NCBI GenBank assembly: GCA_035578175.1
Contig: JAQMRL010000007.1
Location: 44,893,391-44,957,390 of the forward strand
Source of the DNA: Catonia carolina
Lineage: Eukaryota; Arthropoda; Insecta; Hemiptera; Achilidae
Length of the DNA: 64,000 nt
Reading direction: 5' to 3'
Shown: positions 13,101-22,689 of the stretch, in pieces
How the letters are laid out: each line of letters starts with the position of its first letter
Numbering within the stretch: the first letter of the stretch is position 1
Translations under genes and position numbers: made by a program
Notes under the pieces: generated by a model
Seen by the model: only the letters and a program-made list of their open reading frames with translations
Told to the model about the DNA's origin: nothing
The model's database searches: none

Positions 13101-16100
13101 GTAGCAGAGGATGCTGAAGTGGCAGGTGGCTGATTCCATGGCATACGTTGCTTTAACTGTTCAAGTAGCTCATTGCTAAGGGCAGGGGCAGATGCATTCT
13201 CCTCAGATGGGACATCATCATCAGCAAATCCAGTAATATGAGCAGTTGATAGGCCACCTGTAACATAATTCATAATAATCATATTAACACATTACAAATA
13301 CAATACCCTCACAGACTACATAACTAACAGTCTAATAGTATGTCTCGACACATAGGTAGTACAATAGACACATGGAAAAGCATCATTCTTTCAGGTAAGC
13401 GCACAGTGAATGCTGGTTTGCTTACAAGCGGGAGCCTGCTAGTAGGAATATGCCATTATATTTTAATCGGACGTCTCACAGTAAACACTGGTGGGGAAAC
13501 CTGGGCGCTGGTCATCTGCGCATATCAGCTGATGGGTTTGTTTTGTAAAAACCTGCCTGCTGCTTGCTGGTAGGTTGCTAGTGTACTTGGCGTCGTATAA
13601 TAAGTATTCATAAATAATAACAACTTGTTAATTAATTATAACATAGGTTTATAAAAATAAATTTAAAAGATTATTACTGGCCAAACAATGCTTTATAATA
13701 TTGAATACCGGTAGTCAAAATACATACCTCCAAGTAATCATAAGTCTTTCTTCCGGTAACATTGGTTGCTTATGTGAGTTGCACCATTGTTTTTTTTTTA
13801 AACAAAGTTCTACTTTTGACAATATAAAATAAATGTTTCCAGAATCATTCTCGTGAATTTAAAAAAAACTGTCTCTATCTTTTTTTAATTGCGGAAAAAG
13901 GTGATGATATCCGCCATATAATTTTCTATTCTTATTAATGTCACTAACGGTATCATCTTTAAACGATAATAATTTTGTGTAAACACTTTCCATTAGAAAT
14001 AATTCATCATCACTGCTGCTACTGGAACTCATTTTGAATACCGACAACCATTTGTTATATATTTAAAAGAAAGTTTCATTATTTACAAATAATGAGATCC
14101 TGAAAGATCCCAGAATAAATGCCCAAATATATTTACTGATGTAAATCATATTTCCACATAAAAAAACTTTGAACTGTATTTTTTGAAAATTATTATTAGT
14201 ATTCTCCCTGCTTTCCACGAATCATTGTGGTACTGTACCAATCATCTGGGGTATTTGCACTAAAACATATTGCCAGATTAAATGATAAAAAATTACTAAT
14301 GGCAGCTTATCATGGCATCATTCTGTCTCATATCCGTTATGGTATCTTAGTATGGGGTAATTCTAGCATGGGTAATACGAATAGGGTTTTTAAAATTCAA
14401 AAGAAAGCTATTAGGTGTATGGTGGGAGCTAATCTCATGCAGGCCACTATTTAAGAAGCTTAAATTGCTTACAGTTCCCTCCCTCTACATTTTTGAGGTG
14501 AATTTGTATGTTAGGCAAAATAATTTTATGCAGAATTTCAATGTTCACAATCATAACACGAGAAACAGAAATGATTATTATGTGGCTAATCACTCCACAA
14601 AATTGTTTGAACAAAAACCTACTTATGCAGGGAGAAAATTCATAAATAAATTACCCCAATTTTTAAAATGTTGTGAGGATTTGAATTCCTTTAAAAGGAA
14701 TCTGAAAAATTACTTGATCGGTGAAACTTTTTATAGCGTACAAGAATTTCTTTCTTGATAGTAGTGATACATTGTGTGTTTCTTATATGTATTTCAGATG
14801 TTATAGCTGACATGTCCTATACTCCAAGAGGAGTCTCCAGGGCGCAAAAAAAAACAAAAAAATTTCTTGATAAAATATCTGTCTAAATGACCAATAACAG
14901 ATTAAAATTATTACTGAAGACATCTTACCGACTATTTTACTGAGGCCAGACTGTTTTTCAGTAAGGAGCCTAGGATGATACGGTGCTTCACTACATCTAG
15001 CTCCATTTCTGACACTATCAAAAATCCAATCCGGGGTGACTGGAACAACTCTTGACACATCAGCCTCCTTGTTAGCACACATCACCTGCTCGTACTTAGC
15101 CTTCAAACAAAATTATAAATCAGGTTTCTTTTGTTGCAGTACACAAATCAACAGATAAATTAAATAGATCCAACCAAAGATGAGGATAAGAGAGCTATAG
15201 CCAAATAAATTTACTACAGTGATTTTGCTTTATATCACACTAGATGTCCGCCCCAGCTTCACTTGGATATAATTTTTTTTTATTTCAATACTTTTTAAAT
15301 TAGAGTAATGAATAAATTAAAAATAAGATTATCTGTCCTGGAAAAATTTTAAATATAATAATAGACCTATTAGTTTGAAATTTATAAACATTTAAGAAGA
15401 GTTGAATACCTTTTTCAAAACATGAAAGACACATTTTGGAAACCGTTCAGGAATATTTTTTTTAGGTGCACTATCAGTAACATCCTCACTGAGTTTCAGC
15501 CATATAGCTTGTCTGGAATTTAGTAAATGGAAAATATCAGTTTAAGGGTTGAACACCCTTTTCAACCCCTTAAAATGGTGAAATCGGTTATGTTTTAACT
15601 TTTTTATTTATTTATACAGAGAGTCCCTCGAGTAATCCGACATACATCAGACGTATATTCCTCTCATCAAAATAATGAAAAAATTTCATATAAACATAGG
15701 TCCGGAATTGCTTCATTAGCGAGTTACACCTAGTGAAAATGTTCCTCCGGATTTCAGTTCCCCCGCAGAAATGTTTAGAGCATTAATAAAGTTGTGAATT
15801 TTAACAGATTTTATGTAAAAAGAGCTGAAAAATTGAATAAAACAGGAAATCAGATATGCAACTGGAGTAGTTTTTGAGATATCTGACAAAATACACCAAA
15901 TTTCGTCTCCCAAAAAACTATTTTCTTTATGTTTTAAAGTACATTAACTTAGTTAAATGGGTAACACACAGTAAACTTTTGTAACGAAACATTTAGAGAA
16001 TTTAATTCTAAAGGGAATGATAATAAAATTCATAGCAAATAAAAATGGATACAATGAAGGAGAAATAAACAAATTAATAAATAAAATTAAGTACAATTTT

Positions 16101-19100
16101 TTTTTGAAAGCTGATTTAAAAACAACCTAAAAATTCATAAACAGCAAAAACACTTCACCTCATTAAATTATAGTTACAAATAGTATCATAAAGATGCAAT
16201 TTTAAGAAACTGTTATTCACAAACCTCTTTAAACAATGAGACGAGTAGGTTTTATTGTGTAATTAAATAAATAATTTTTTCTCTACACCAATTTGGCTCA
16301 TTAATTATTATATGTCCCTTGTATATTACACAAATACAGCTTCAGAAATAAGAAAAAATTGCTTAAAGGTGTATTCGATACCTTGAAACATTTCATTTTC
16401 TATAGCAGATTATGTTACTAGATAAAACTAAAGTAAAATTACTACAATTCAACTTACCCCAACTGGTTTACCGATAATCAGATGAGTTGTCCTTGACAGA
16501 CTAAACTTAAGTGAACATTTTCCACCGTAGTACCTGACCATCGCCCAAACAGCACGGGCGTCAGCAGAAGATATCTGAGAAATGCAAGCTTCAACACCAG
16601 AAAACAGCTGCCCTTCTCCATAAGAGAAACCTTTAATACTGTGATTGTCTTAAGGAAAGTACAATAAACAAAAAAAACATTGGCCATGCAATTAAAACAA
16701 AAATTTTTAATTATATTCACAAAGTCAAAAGTTGTTGCTTTCAACAGGACAATAAAAAATCAGAACAGACCCATTACTGGCTGATTGAATATACAATAAA
16801 CCCTAAATTTTTTATTTGGCGTACACTTCAATAACAACTCTGCACAAGTAAATGAGTATGTTGAAAGTGAGTCTATAGTTGTCACATGAGTCATAAGCCA
16901 TAAGGAGCACCCACTTCTTCTATTTACTATCTACCTCTCTCTAGACTAATTTTTGTTAGGATATGCACAAGACTAAAACATATAATTAGCTGTCCAACAT
17001 GAAGAGCTGAAGAAGATAACAATAAGAACAGGAAAAGTAAATGATTTTAATTACTGAATGATAGGTATTTAAATTAAGGTAATTATACATATCTAGTCAT
17101 TATTCACAAATAAATTTTTTTAAATGCATCCTGCCAACCATTAATATCAGAGTATAAATGAAATTTACTACCTCACTTTCGGTTGTTTTTTAAGTTTAAA
17201 AAACTTACGCCCGTTCAGAGTTTTAATCTAAATGTCTGAATGGAAACAATGCTCTACATTTTAATTTTAATAAAATTGCTCTGAAGACGGTGCTTCACCA
17301 TACCACCAAAACGAGCGTAACTTTTTTAAACTTAAAAAGGAACCAAAGATAAGGTGATAAATTTCATTTATACTGTAATCTAATATGCTTTTCACAGTTG
17401 ATGAGCTCTGCTGTTCCCCACGTTTAGACCAATCAGAATGTTTGCCAGTGTTGTCAGGTTGTAAAGGTATCAGACGAACTAACGTCCCATAATCGAGTGA
17501 GTGAGAGGGAGATATGTGGCATAACTACGCATGCGCTCAAAGGTCTTTACCATTGTAATCCAAATCTGAAAACATACTACAGTCATTATTTTGCTTGTTA
17601 GTTTACTGCGTGCATAAACGCTTGCTCACAACAATAAGTGAAATTATACAATGTTATTGGAACGGCGCATATGGCTTGTGCGAGTGAGAGCGTTGTGCAT
17701 TCTCTCAATCCCACGGCTAGGGACTTTAGTTCATCTGAATACTGTACCTGACAAACATTACACGCCCATGCGCATAAGAGCCACCAAAGTTCACTCTCGT
17801 CTTGCATCTTGTACTAAACACATCGATTATAGAGCGCGTTAACATGCAATACTTTATAACATAATCAGCTGATTGTATGTTTATAGGTTATAATTGTTAT
17901 TGAAAGACCAAAAAAATGGCTGACGAAATATTTAACAGAGCTACAAGAGCAAGTATTGGCAACGTTGCTGGCAAGTCATAGGCTAGCTATAAAGTGGGTA
18001 GGGGGCAATGCGTACGTTCAGAGCTCATCAGCTTTGAAAAATAGTATAGTCATTAATATAATTATTTGTAATAAACAAATATTGTAAATGTTATAAAAAG
18101 AAACACTAAAAGTAGTATTTTTATTTATTTTTAAGGTGTATTCGAGCAAACATAAAAGCAATTGGTTCAAGAATAGATCATATTCTGACAGTTATTCTCT
18201 TCTAATTAACTTTTTAAAACATTCCAAAGATTTAGAATAGTCAAACGAAAGACCTTAACAATTTTTATTTTATCCTGCCAGATTTTTGTGCATATTAAAT
18301 TTCCTACTTCATTAGTAGTTTACAAAATGGTATCTAACAAAATGCATTCAGCCACTGGCCGACTCTACTATACTTGGTGCTGGCCGCATTGGCATAGTTG
18401 GTAACATGCTCGCCTTTCATCATGTGGTCTTGGCTTCGAATCCCATTCAGGCATGGCATATTTTCATACGTTAAAAAAAATCATTTTATCCTTCACCGTC
18501 TACATTAGCAGTAATTGCAACAGTCGGACATTAAAAAAAAAAAAAAAACTGAACCAAGTATACTTGGTTCATAGTAAAAAAGATATATTGAGCAAACAAA
18601 CAGCGGTTATCGAATCAGCTGCTACAGTGAGTGACTTAAAATAATTTACACGGCATCTTTCTTACAATGAATAATGTATACAACAGGCAAGTAGTGACGG
18701 CAGGACTCCATCTTCCAAGTGTGTTGTAGTTAAGCAGAGAGATGAGCACACCCATCTAGTGTTTCAATCATGGTAAATAAATATGATTTCTACAAGTGGA
18801 AGTGGAAGAGCTACAATTCTAAAAATGGGCACCGAGATTCTCTAGGTGAACGCTGAGAAAAGTACAGTATTCTTATTTCAACTACTTACAAATAAGATAT
18901 AAAAAGAGAATAACTGTAAAGTGATACACGATACCCATGTACCATAATCCTTCCCAAACAGCTAATCAAGTCAATATATTTGTAATAATATGGTAAAAAA
19001 ATTTTCTAAGAAATAAGTCGACAACGTAATGGGATACTGATCAGAAAAAATTAAAAAGCTACCATTCTGAGTTTTGAATGTACCAACAAATGTTATGGTT

Positions 19101-21856
19101 TTGTTCCATATGTTATTCCTGAAATACAATACGTGTATTTAATTATGCAAACAAAAATTTGTTTAGAATATCATACTTTTGCCTCCTACAAAATACTGTA
19201 AACACACAGACAGAAAATAAAGCGAGACAGTATTTTTCTCTACTTTAAGGTAGTATTGCAAGATGAGTCAAAATTTGGAACCCTTCTCACTGGATACCTG
19301 CATCATTCAAACTGGAAAATTTTCCATATACAGTAAAATCTCTCTATTGCGGAACTCTATATAGCGGAAATCTCTCATTAGCGGCATTATTTGCCGACTC
19401 CGACGCTTTCGTATACTACGATAATGTATTTAACTCTCGTTATAGCGGCACAAAAATCTCTCTATAGCGGAAAAACAATATCTTCAGGATATGGATTTAG
19501 ACGCCTATGTAGGGGCAGACAATAACTTAGCCACTTCAGTAGATGTTGGCGATGATGCAATAATCGAAAATGTCTTAGCCCAAAACAACGAGCAAGAAAG
19601 TGAAGATGACGATGAAATGGAAACAGAAATGTTGTCCCTTCAAGTAAACAGGCACTAGACGCTATTCTTGTTGTTTCCACGTACTGTCATTGCCAATATG
19701 TAAATGAAAATTTACAAGTTTTAAACATTAAAAATGAGATTGAAGACATGTTTTATGGATTGAAAACGAAATAAAATTTACAACTTATTTTACGAAATGA
19801 AATGTACTTCACAGTCATTATTTCCTTAATAACGAAAAAATATATACTGTACTGTGTAAATTTTGTGTTTGTGTAGCCTATGTTTTAGGAGATTTTAATT
19901 ATATGTATCCTATGTTTATTACTGTTCAGTAAAAACCAAGTTTCAGTGCTAATTAATTTTAGGGTATCTATTACGGTATGTAGCCTACTGTATGAACGAT
20001 TATTGAAAAAAGTTCAATACGAAAAGTGAAATTCTATTGTTAAACATTAGTAACACAACATCTAATAAAACCAGTTTGTATCCAAATATCTTGTTAAGTT
20101 AATAACCTACACTTTATGTAAATAATTTAAATATCTGACTGTTTGAAGTAATCTACTGTATTAAACATTCGTCATAAAGTTATCTATTCAGTAGTTTTTC
20201 AAAAACTTATTCCATGCACCATTTACATACGTATATAAGTTATTTCGTACAGAAAAATTAGTACTCCAACTTCCCTCCCACCGTTAATTACTCGCTCTCT
20301 CTATAACGGAACTCTCTTTATAGCGGCGGTACCTCATGGTCCCTTCAATTCCGCTATAGAGAGATTTTACTGTATAACAAATAAATTTTTCAAATAATTC
20401 TTGGATGTTTACCAAGATATCAAGAAACAGCAATTAAGTTATTAAGAAACATATTATTTTATCATAAAACATATTAAGTCATTAAAAAACAGTAATTAGA
20501 AATAGCTATTAAACTACATAGAAACAGCAATTCAAGGATACGGTAATAACTTGCCGCATTTGGCTGAAAGGATGACCCAATCGCACGTGATAGCTGGGAC
20601 TTCATAGAGGTCATTGGCATCACTAATATCACTTTCTGATGGATCATCTCCAATAATGCAATGAGTAACATAATCAGAAAAATAACTAAATCCTTTGGCA
20701 CCTCCATCTTTCAATAATTTGATTACCTAAACAAATACAAAAATATAGACAACTTAATGAATAGGGAATACAGGAAAAGACTCAACTAAACATACTGCTT
20801 TTTATATGATTCAACAACTGCAGTTACTTTGTTTTACTATTTAATTACTTCTACTCATTACGACTTAAAGCAGATTTTATGCTGAACCCAAAATAAATTC
20901 GTAGAAACATAATGTAATCAATGCATCTGATGAATTTAACAGCACTTGTAATTTATACACAACACACAGCTCTAAAATAAGTAAATAAATTTTTATACAC
21001 CTTTTTAAAAATTTCTATTAGTGTAGATAAAATGTTGCAATGCATAGATGGACACCAAGTCGACCGAAATTATGTGTAGTCTTGGTTGTCGGTTTAAAAG
21101 AAAGTTAATGTGGTATGGTACACAATTTATCATTTCAGTAGAGGTAAAAATATTTCACTTTGTTCAGTGAATAAAACCGAAAAGTTAATCTCAAGGAATC
21201 GTAAATAAGATTTTCTTTTTGGTAAGTTTATTTTGAAATATAATGGCACAATGGAAATCACAAAAAGGTAAAGACTAAAAAGTGCACATCCATCAGATCA
21301 TTTAAGAATGAATATTATGAAATAAAATAGCAATTTCTTTAGTAAGTTTACTTTTTACTTCAGGTGAACTTAGGTTTCACTGGGTTCTCGTTAATAATTT
21401 GATGTAGAACCCATTCAATAAATTAAATTTACGATGACTTCCACAAATGCAGCTTCCAAGTCTACTCAGTCCAGGTTCAAAAGAACACAGAACTATACAA
21501 AAATAAAAAAATAATACTTACAGATTACACAAACAAAGTCTCTTGTGTTCGTTTAAGAAGGGCCGAAAAGTGTATTTACTTTTGTAAGCCCAAAAACAAT
21601 TTATAAAGAATATTTTATTCTAAAAGAAAACGACTGTTACCAGCCCATTACTTTAAAGAGAATATTGCTAAGGTATTACCAACAACTGGTAATAGAAGTA
21701 TATGGCAACTTTTAATTCAAAAATAAGTTTACAAAACTTTAATTACTAAAAATATTGAAAAAATAAAGATTCACTAACCTCGTCACTGACAGCTCCACTA
21801 ATTTTGTACTTGATATTCTCGAATAGGCTACATTTTGTATTTTCAGCTTCACCCAT
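946..21856 (-). CDS. PTIP: PTIP / PAXIP1 homologue (BRCT-domain protein), 5' nine exons, 3' end off window
   Basis: Spliced minus-strand gene. Coding exons in order: 21856-21779, 20726-20542, 16638-16458, 15100-14929, 13257-13088, 9858-9481, 5012-4914, 3946-3689, 1107-946. They sum to 1,683 nt, 561 codons with no stop. Residues about 7-88 form a first BRCT domain (with CDWVILSAKCGKLLP) and about 95-195 a second (with THLIIG and VTPDWIFDSV). This N-terminal tandem BRCT layout followed by a long Gln-rich linker is typical of PTIP, a nuclear subunit of MLL3/MLL4 (fly Trr) H3K4 methyltransferase complexes that also acts in the DNA-damage response. The linker (residues ~263-561) has two long polyQ tracts. 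The further C-terminal BRCT domains expected for the family are not in the window. The start is the first ATG of the BRCT-matching frame (MGEAENTKCSLFENIKYKIS). Introns carry many transposons. Identity is recognised by eye from family knowledge, with high confidence. Confidence 0.9.
1600..2290 (+). mobile_element. Possible LTR-retrotransposon 5' remnant
   Basis: This PTIP intron segment is less AT-rich than its surroundings. It has an LTR-like layout: pyrimidine-rich tract, a polyadenylation-like AATAAA at 1940, a GT-rich stretch, then an open frame at 2151-2299 starting MSADPYKLYSGSPEITAINK that could be a gag N-terminus. I found no second LTR or clear target duplication. The assignment is weak inference. 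Confidence 0.25.
2749..3583 (+). mobile_element. pogo/Tigger-like DNA transposon, internally deleted
   Basis: Flanked by TA dinucleotides (2747-2748, 3584-3585). Ends CAGTAATCCC... and ...GGGATTACTC are inverted repeats with one mismatch at the tip. The interior retains the transposase C-terminus on the plus strand (3148-3380). At 835 bp it is well short of an autonomous element, so most of the transposase is deleted. Confidence 0.75.
3148..3380 (+). pseudogene. Tigger-type transposase C-terminal fragment
   Basis: Reads DDPETKPTFPSQTINEIL, one in-frame stop at 3220-3222 and then HVLETDPVMETTLQF and a terminal ITNYFKAT. This is the pattern of Tigger (CENP-B-like) transposase C-termini, which end in a short T-x-x-x-F-F type motif. 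The DDE catalytic core is absent. Confidence 0.7.
3689..3946 (-). CDS. PTIP: PTIP coding exon 8 (polyQ, GC donor)
   Basis: Residues 422-507. Acceptor TTAACAG|GTTAAA. Begins VKSHAQQFIVRDSQTQQQYV and contains a tract of about 17 Gln near 3730-3780. The only donor that keeps frame is CAG|GCAAGT, the consensus of GC-AG introns. Without splicing, the frame reads four more codons (ASHQ) into a stop at 3674-3676. Confidence 0.8.
3947..4913. other. PTIP intron 7: nothing recognised
   Basis: AT-rich; contains a small A-rich low-complexity stretch at 4381-4400. No terminal repeats or frames that look real. Confidence 0.6.
4914..5012 (-). CDS. PTIP: PTIP coding exon 7
   Basis: Residues 389-421. Acceptor ATTTCAG|GCACCC, donor CAACAG|GTATTT. 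Short Gln-rich exon (APQFQQAQPQQQAHLQNQ), 99 bp, phase 0 at both ends. Confidence 0.8.
5263..6080 (+). mobile_element. mariner-like element, central deletion
   Basis: TIRs of about 30 bp: CGAGGTGTGATTGGAAAG at the left, and its complement with tip CAAGG at the right, flanked by TA (5261-5262, 6081-6082). The plus strand retains an N-terminal stub (MDVKSEQRVCVKFCFKT at 5469) joined to the C-terminal third, including HHDNAPAH and YSPDLAPADFYLFPKLK. The first catalytic Asp region is deleted and the last ~30 residues are frameshifted. Length is 818 bp versus about 1.3 kb for a full element. Confidence 0.85.
5576..6025 (+). pseudogene. mariner transposase C-terminal fragment
   Basis: HDNAPAH contains the second catalytic Asp and LAPADFYLF the third, spaced as in DD34D transposases. 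The tail after SVLNTLKEK drifts out of frame (SRNVSKSGNT is one frame of what is normally a WxKC-type ending). Non-functional. Confidence 0.8.
6083..7689. other. PTIP intron 6 segment: no identified element
   Basis: Short frames on both strands (for example 7316-7657) match nothing I recognise. Composition is slightly less AT-rich around 6780-7240. Confidence 0.5.
7690..8025 (-). mobile_element. HINE-like repeat family, truncated copy (5' part)
   Basis: Minus-strand copy of the family seen at 23903, 36064 and 37668. Reading the minus strand from 8025, it starts with ACTTTGTCTTGCCTATATG, the small hairpin, CCCCTGAACCCAAAAAAC, the internal TG microsatellite (7870-7897 as AC repeats), then AGTAGTTTATTCGTG. 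The 3' half is missing. A mariner element begins only 5 bp away at 8031. Confidence 0.7.
8031..9371 (+). mobile_element. Near full-length mariner element
   Basis: 1,341 bp with TIRs beyond 40 bp (left begins CGAGGGTAGGCTGATAAGTA; right is its exact complement over that stretch), flanked by TA at 8029-8030 and 9372-9373. It carries one transposase gene spanning nearly its whole length, broken by a single frame disruption. It lies within PTIP intron 6 in the orientation opposite to PTIP. High TIR identity suggests recent insertion. Confidence 0.93.
8190..9256 (+). pseudogene. mariner transposase with one frame disruption
   Basis: Starts MASCSGAMSTRIKQRAVIEF, with N-terminal paired helix-turn-helix motifs (residues ~10-110) and the catalytic D,D34D domain: TGDESWVHHYD (first Asp) and LQHDNARP (second Asp). 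After PYSPDLA the frame breaks near 9060-9066; the other frame continues with CDFYFFPLLKRDLKG (third Asp) and ends at a stop 9254-9256 after NGDYIEK. The break is explained by loss of about 7 bp between CTTGCG repeats. Otherwise the reading frame is intact. Confidence 0.88.
9481..9858 (-). CDS. PTIP: PTIP coding exon 6 (polyQ)
   Basis: Residues 263-388. Acceptor TTATTCAG|CCTTCTTC. The exon encodes a Pro/Gln-rich segment with an uninterrupted run of about 15-16 Gln near 9611-9661 and further Q-rich stretches. The donor is uncertain: ACA|GTTGTT (9481) or ACAGTT|GTTTGT (9478) both keep phase 0 with exon 7. Plus-strand ORFs over this exon, rich in Ala/Val or Leu, are antisense artefacts of the CAG/CAA repeats. 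Confidence 0.8.
10622..10684. repeat. Short dispersed repeat shared with 25796-25860
   Basis: Both loci read TCTAATTTTCGAA...TGGCAAAAAT...TTCTAAGATAAAA-like sequence followed by ATTAAATATT. By eye about three quarters of positions match. Family unknown. Confidence 0.45.
10880..11056 (-). mobile_element. tRNA-derived SINE (family 1)
   Basis: Reading the minus strand: GCCGGCCGCAGTGGCGTAGT head, box-B-like GGTTCGAATCC, a body with GTCTGCATTAGCAGTAATTG, and a poly-A tail (poly-T at 10879-10895). An 8 bp target duplication TACGGTAT flanks it (10872 and 11060). Non-coding; RNA polymerase III promoter elements sit in the head. Confidence 0.85.
11150..11811 (+). mobile_element. Tc1/mariner-superfamily element, left-truncated
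   Basis: Right end ...TTTTAAATGAATCACCATG next to TA (11812-11813). The matching left TIR is not found. The plus strand encodes the C-terminal half of a transposase: GVWCAISGHRIVGPIFFHE, then FFQQDGATCHASRQSLSHIN (second catalytic Asp), a stop at 11432-11434 (KDL*), and RSPDLSMCDFFL (third Asp). Interrupted by stops or frameshifts. Related TIR sequence occurs at 42336. Confidence 0.78.
13088..13257 (-). CDS. PTIP: PTIP coding exon 5
   Basis: Residues 206-262. Acceptor TTACAG|GTGGCC, donor CAG|GTCATT. Encodes an acidic to Ser/Ala-rich linker (FADDDVPSEENASAPALSNE, LLEQLKQRMPWN). No domain recognised. Confidence 0.8.
14227..14859 (+). mobile_element. Non-LTR retrotransposon 3' fragment (jockey/CR1-like)
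   Basis: Two adjoining frames (14227-14454 and 14432-14758) give LMAAYHGIILSHIRYGILVW, FKIQKKAIRCMVGA, PSLYIFEVNLYVRQN, HNHNTRNRND, FINKLPQFLK: the C-terminal region after the reverse transcriptase in jockey/CR1-type LINEs. It ends in an A-rich tail at 14848-14859. 5' truncated, frameshifted, in PTIP intron 4 antisense to PTIP. Confidence 0.8.
14929..15100 (-). CDS. PTIP: PTIP coding exon 4
   Basis: Residues 149-206. Acceptor TTTGAAG|GCTAAG, donor CG|GTAAGA (phase 1). Second half of BRCT2 with VVPVTPDWIFDSVRNGARCS and APYHPRLL, a BRCT end typical of PTIP. Confidence 0.88.
16458..16638 (-). CDS. PTIP: PTIP coding exon 3
   Basis: Residues 88-148. Acceptor CACAG|TATTAAAGG was chosen over the nearer TTAAAG|GTTTC because only it keeps the frame and yields LLPIKGFSYGEGQLFSGV across the junction. 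Donor GGG|GTAAGT. Starts BRCT2 (FSGVEACISQISSADARAVW, THLIIGKPVG). Confidence 0.87.
17151..17374. mobile_element. MITE with ~55 bp terminal inverted repeats
   Basis: Left AGTATAAATGAAATTTACTA ... CACTTTCGGTTGTTTTTTAA ... AACTTACGC and the complement at the right, with several mismatches, ending at CATTTATACT. 224 bp, no coding capacity. Family unassigned. Confidence 0.7.
17391..18038. mobile_element. Candidate DNA element with 20 bp terminal inverted repeats
   Basis: Left TTCACAGTTGATGAGCTCTG and right complement TTCAAAGCTGATGAGCTCTG match at 18 of 20 positions. The interior is relatively GC-rich with no long frame. No clear target duplication, so the call rests on the inverted repeats alone. 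Confidence 0.45.
18379..18558 (+). mobile_element. tRNA-derived SINE (family 1)
   Basis: Plus-strand copy: TGGCCGCATTGGCATAGTTG, GCTTCGAATCCCATTCAGG (box B), body and poly-A. The flanking duplication ATACTTGGT occurs before 18379 and after the tail near 18560-18568. Confidence 0.82.
19331..20372 (+). mobile_element. pogo/Tigger-like element with repeated subterminal motif
   Basis: Ends CAGTAAAATCTCTCTATTGC and the complement, flanked by TA (19329-19330, 20373-20374). The motif TCTCTATAGCGGA recurs about five times near the left end and three times near the right. The plus strand retains two frames of a transposase C-terminus: an acidic segment (NNEQESEDDDEMETEM) and KQALDAILVVSTYCHCQ / ENLQVLNIKNEIEDMF. 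1,042 bp, so internally deleted. Confidence 0.78.
19491..19773 (+). pseudogene. pogo-type transposase C-terminal remnant
   Basis: 19491-19658 opens MDLDAYVGADNNLATSVDVG and continues acidic; one frame over, the C-terminus runs from about 19636 to the stop 19771-19773. A linker of acidic residues before a helical tail is usual after the DDE domain of Tigger/jerky-like proteins. The DNA-binding and catalytic domains are absent. Confidence 0.6.
20542..20726 (-). CDS. PTIP: PTIP coding exon 2
   Basis: Residues 27-88. Acceptor TTTAG before GTAATCAAATT; donor CC|GTATCC (phase 2). Carries the BRCT1 core (GGAKGFSYFSDYVTHCIIGD) and the conserved Trp of CDWVILS. Confidence 0.88.
20727..21778. other. 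PTIP intron 1: nothing recognised
   Basis: AT-rich, no inverted-repeat ends, no coding frames of note. Confidence 0.6.
21779..21856 (-). CDS. PTIP: PTIP coding exon 1
   Basis: Residues 1-26, from ATG at 21856 to GAC GAG, followed by donor GTTAGT. Phase 0. It begins the first BRCT domain (FENIKYKISGAVSDE). Confidence 0.88.
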
Positions 21857-22584
21857 AGTTTGGCAAAAGATTGAATATAATTCTTGTAATACATTACAAA
21901 AATAAAATTTAATAATTCATTCTAGTAATAGGTAAACAAAGAGACACAACTTAACCTAACTTGTAATAATGGAGTGCGGGAATTTGCAAAGATGGCTTGG
22001 ATTCTATTAGCAGGTTGGCCACGACAATACACGTAATTAGTGAATATGAAAAACACTAATATAATTATTTTTTTAACATTCTCGCTTTTCTGTAAATAAT
22101 AAGGGATATTAATTAAATACATAACCTTTTAAGCAACGTCTTTAAATTCGATGTAAAGTGTTCATTTATTGTTGTAGAATAGTATTGCACCACATAAACG
22201 TTTATTAGTTATTCATTATTAGTAATATTATTATGCCTGTATTTACAGAACCCCTACTCACGATAGTTAAATAGTTCTTATTTCATTGTTATGTTGGTCA
22301 CATTGTTAATTGTATCTGATTTAATCAGTTTATGACTGACAGTGGTGTGGTTATGCGATCGGTTTGTTGAGGAACTTGATGTCTTGTATGTGTATTTTGT
22401 TGAAATTTTTAAGATTTTCATGCGTGGGGCGGTAGCGCCACTTGTAGTTGTTTATCAATACCATGTTATATTAGGTTAGAAATGATAATCCTACGTAAAA
22501 TTTATTTCTGCCTCGAAATTGTGTTTAACGTTGTTAGTGTTGGTGCTTATTTGTGAATTAATTTAAAATAAGATTTTGAAGAAA
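21857..22584. promoter_or_regulatory. Divergent PTIP/Hem promoter interval
   Basis: This stretch of 728 bp separates the start codons of two genes pointing away from each other, so it must contain both 5' UTRs and promoters unless upstream non-coding exons lie elsewhere. I see no clear TATA box or transposon in it. It is AT-rich with scattered CpG (for example the GTGGGGCGGTAGCGCC patch near 22424-22440). Transcription starts cannot be placed from sequence alone. Confidence 0.6.
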
Positions 22585-22689
22585 ATGGCTAGACCTTTCG
22601 TACCTACTCAGCAAAAGTTAGCAGAGAAACTTTGTCTAATAAATGACAGAGGAATTGGAATGCTGACTAGAATCTACAATATAAAAAAG
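22585..22689 (+). CDS. Hem: Hem coding exon 1
   Basis: Residues 1-35, [10 protein letters not shown] to YNIKK. Donor AAG|GTAATT, phase 0. Confidence 0.92.

Larger units (their letters stand above)
13258..16457. other. PTIP introns 3-4 outside exon 4 and the LINE fragment
   Basis: 13258-14226 and 15101-16457 hold nothing I can name. 15540-15600 has GTTGAACACCCTTTTCAACC, a small palindrome of unknown origin. Confidence 0.5.

Noticed and set aside
16625..16640. Alternative PTIP exon 3 acceptor TTAAAG|GTTTC
   Set aside because: It breaks the reading frame with exon 2, whereas CACAG|TATTAAAGG preserves it.
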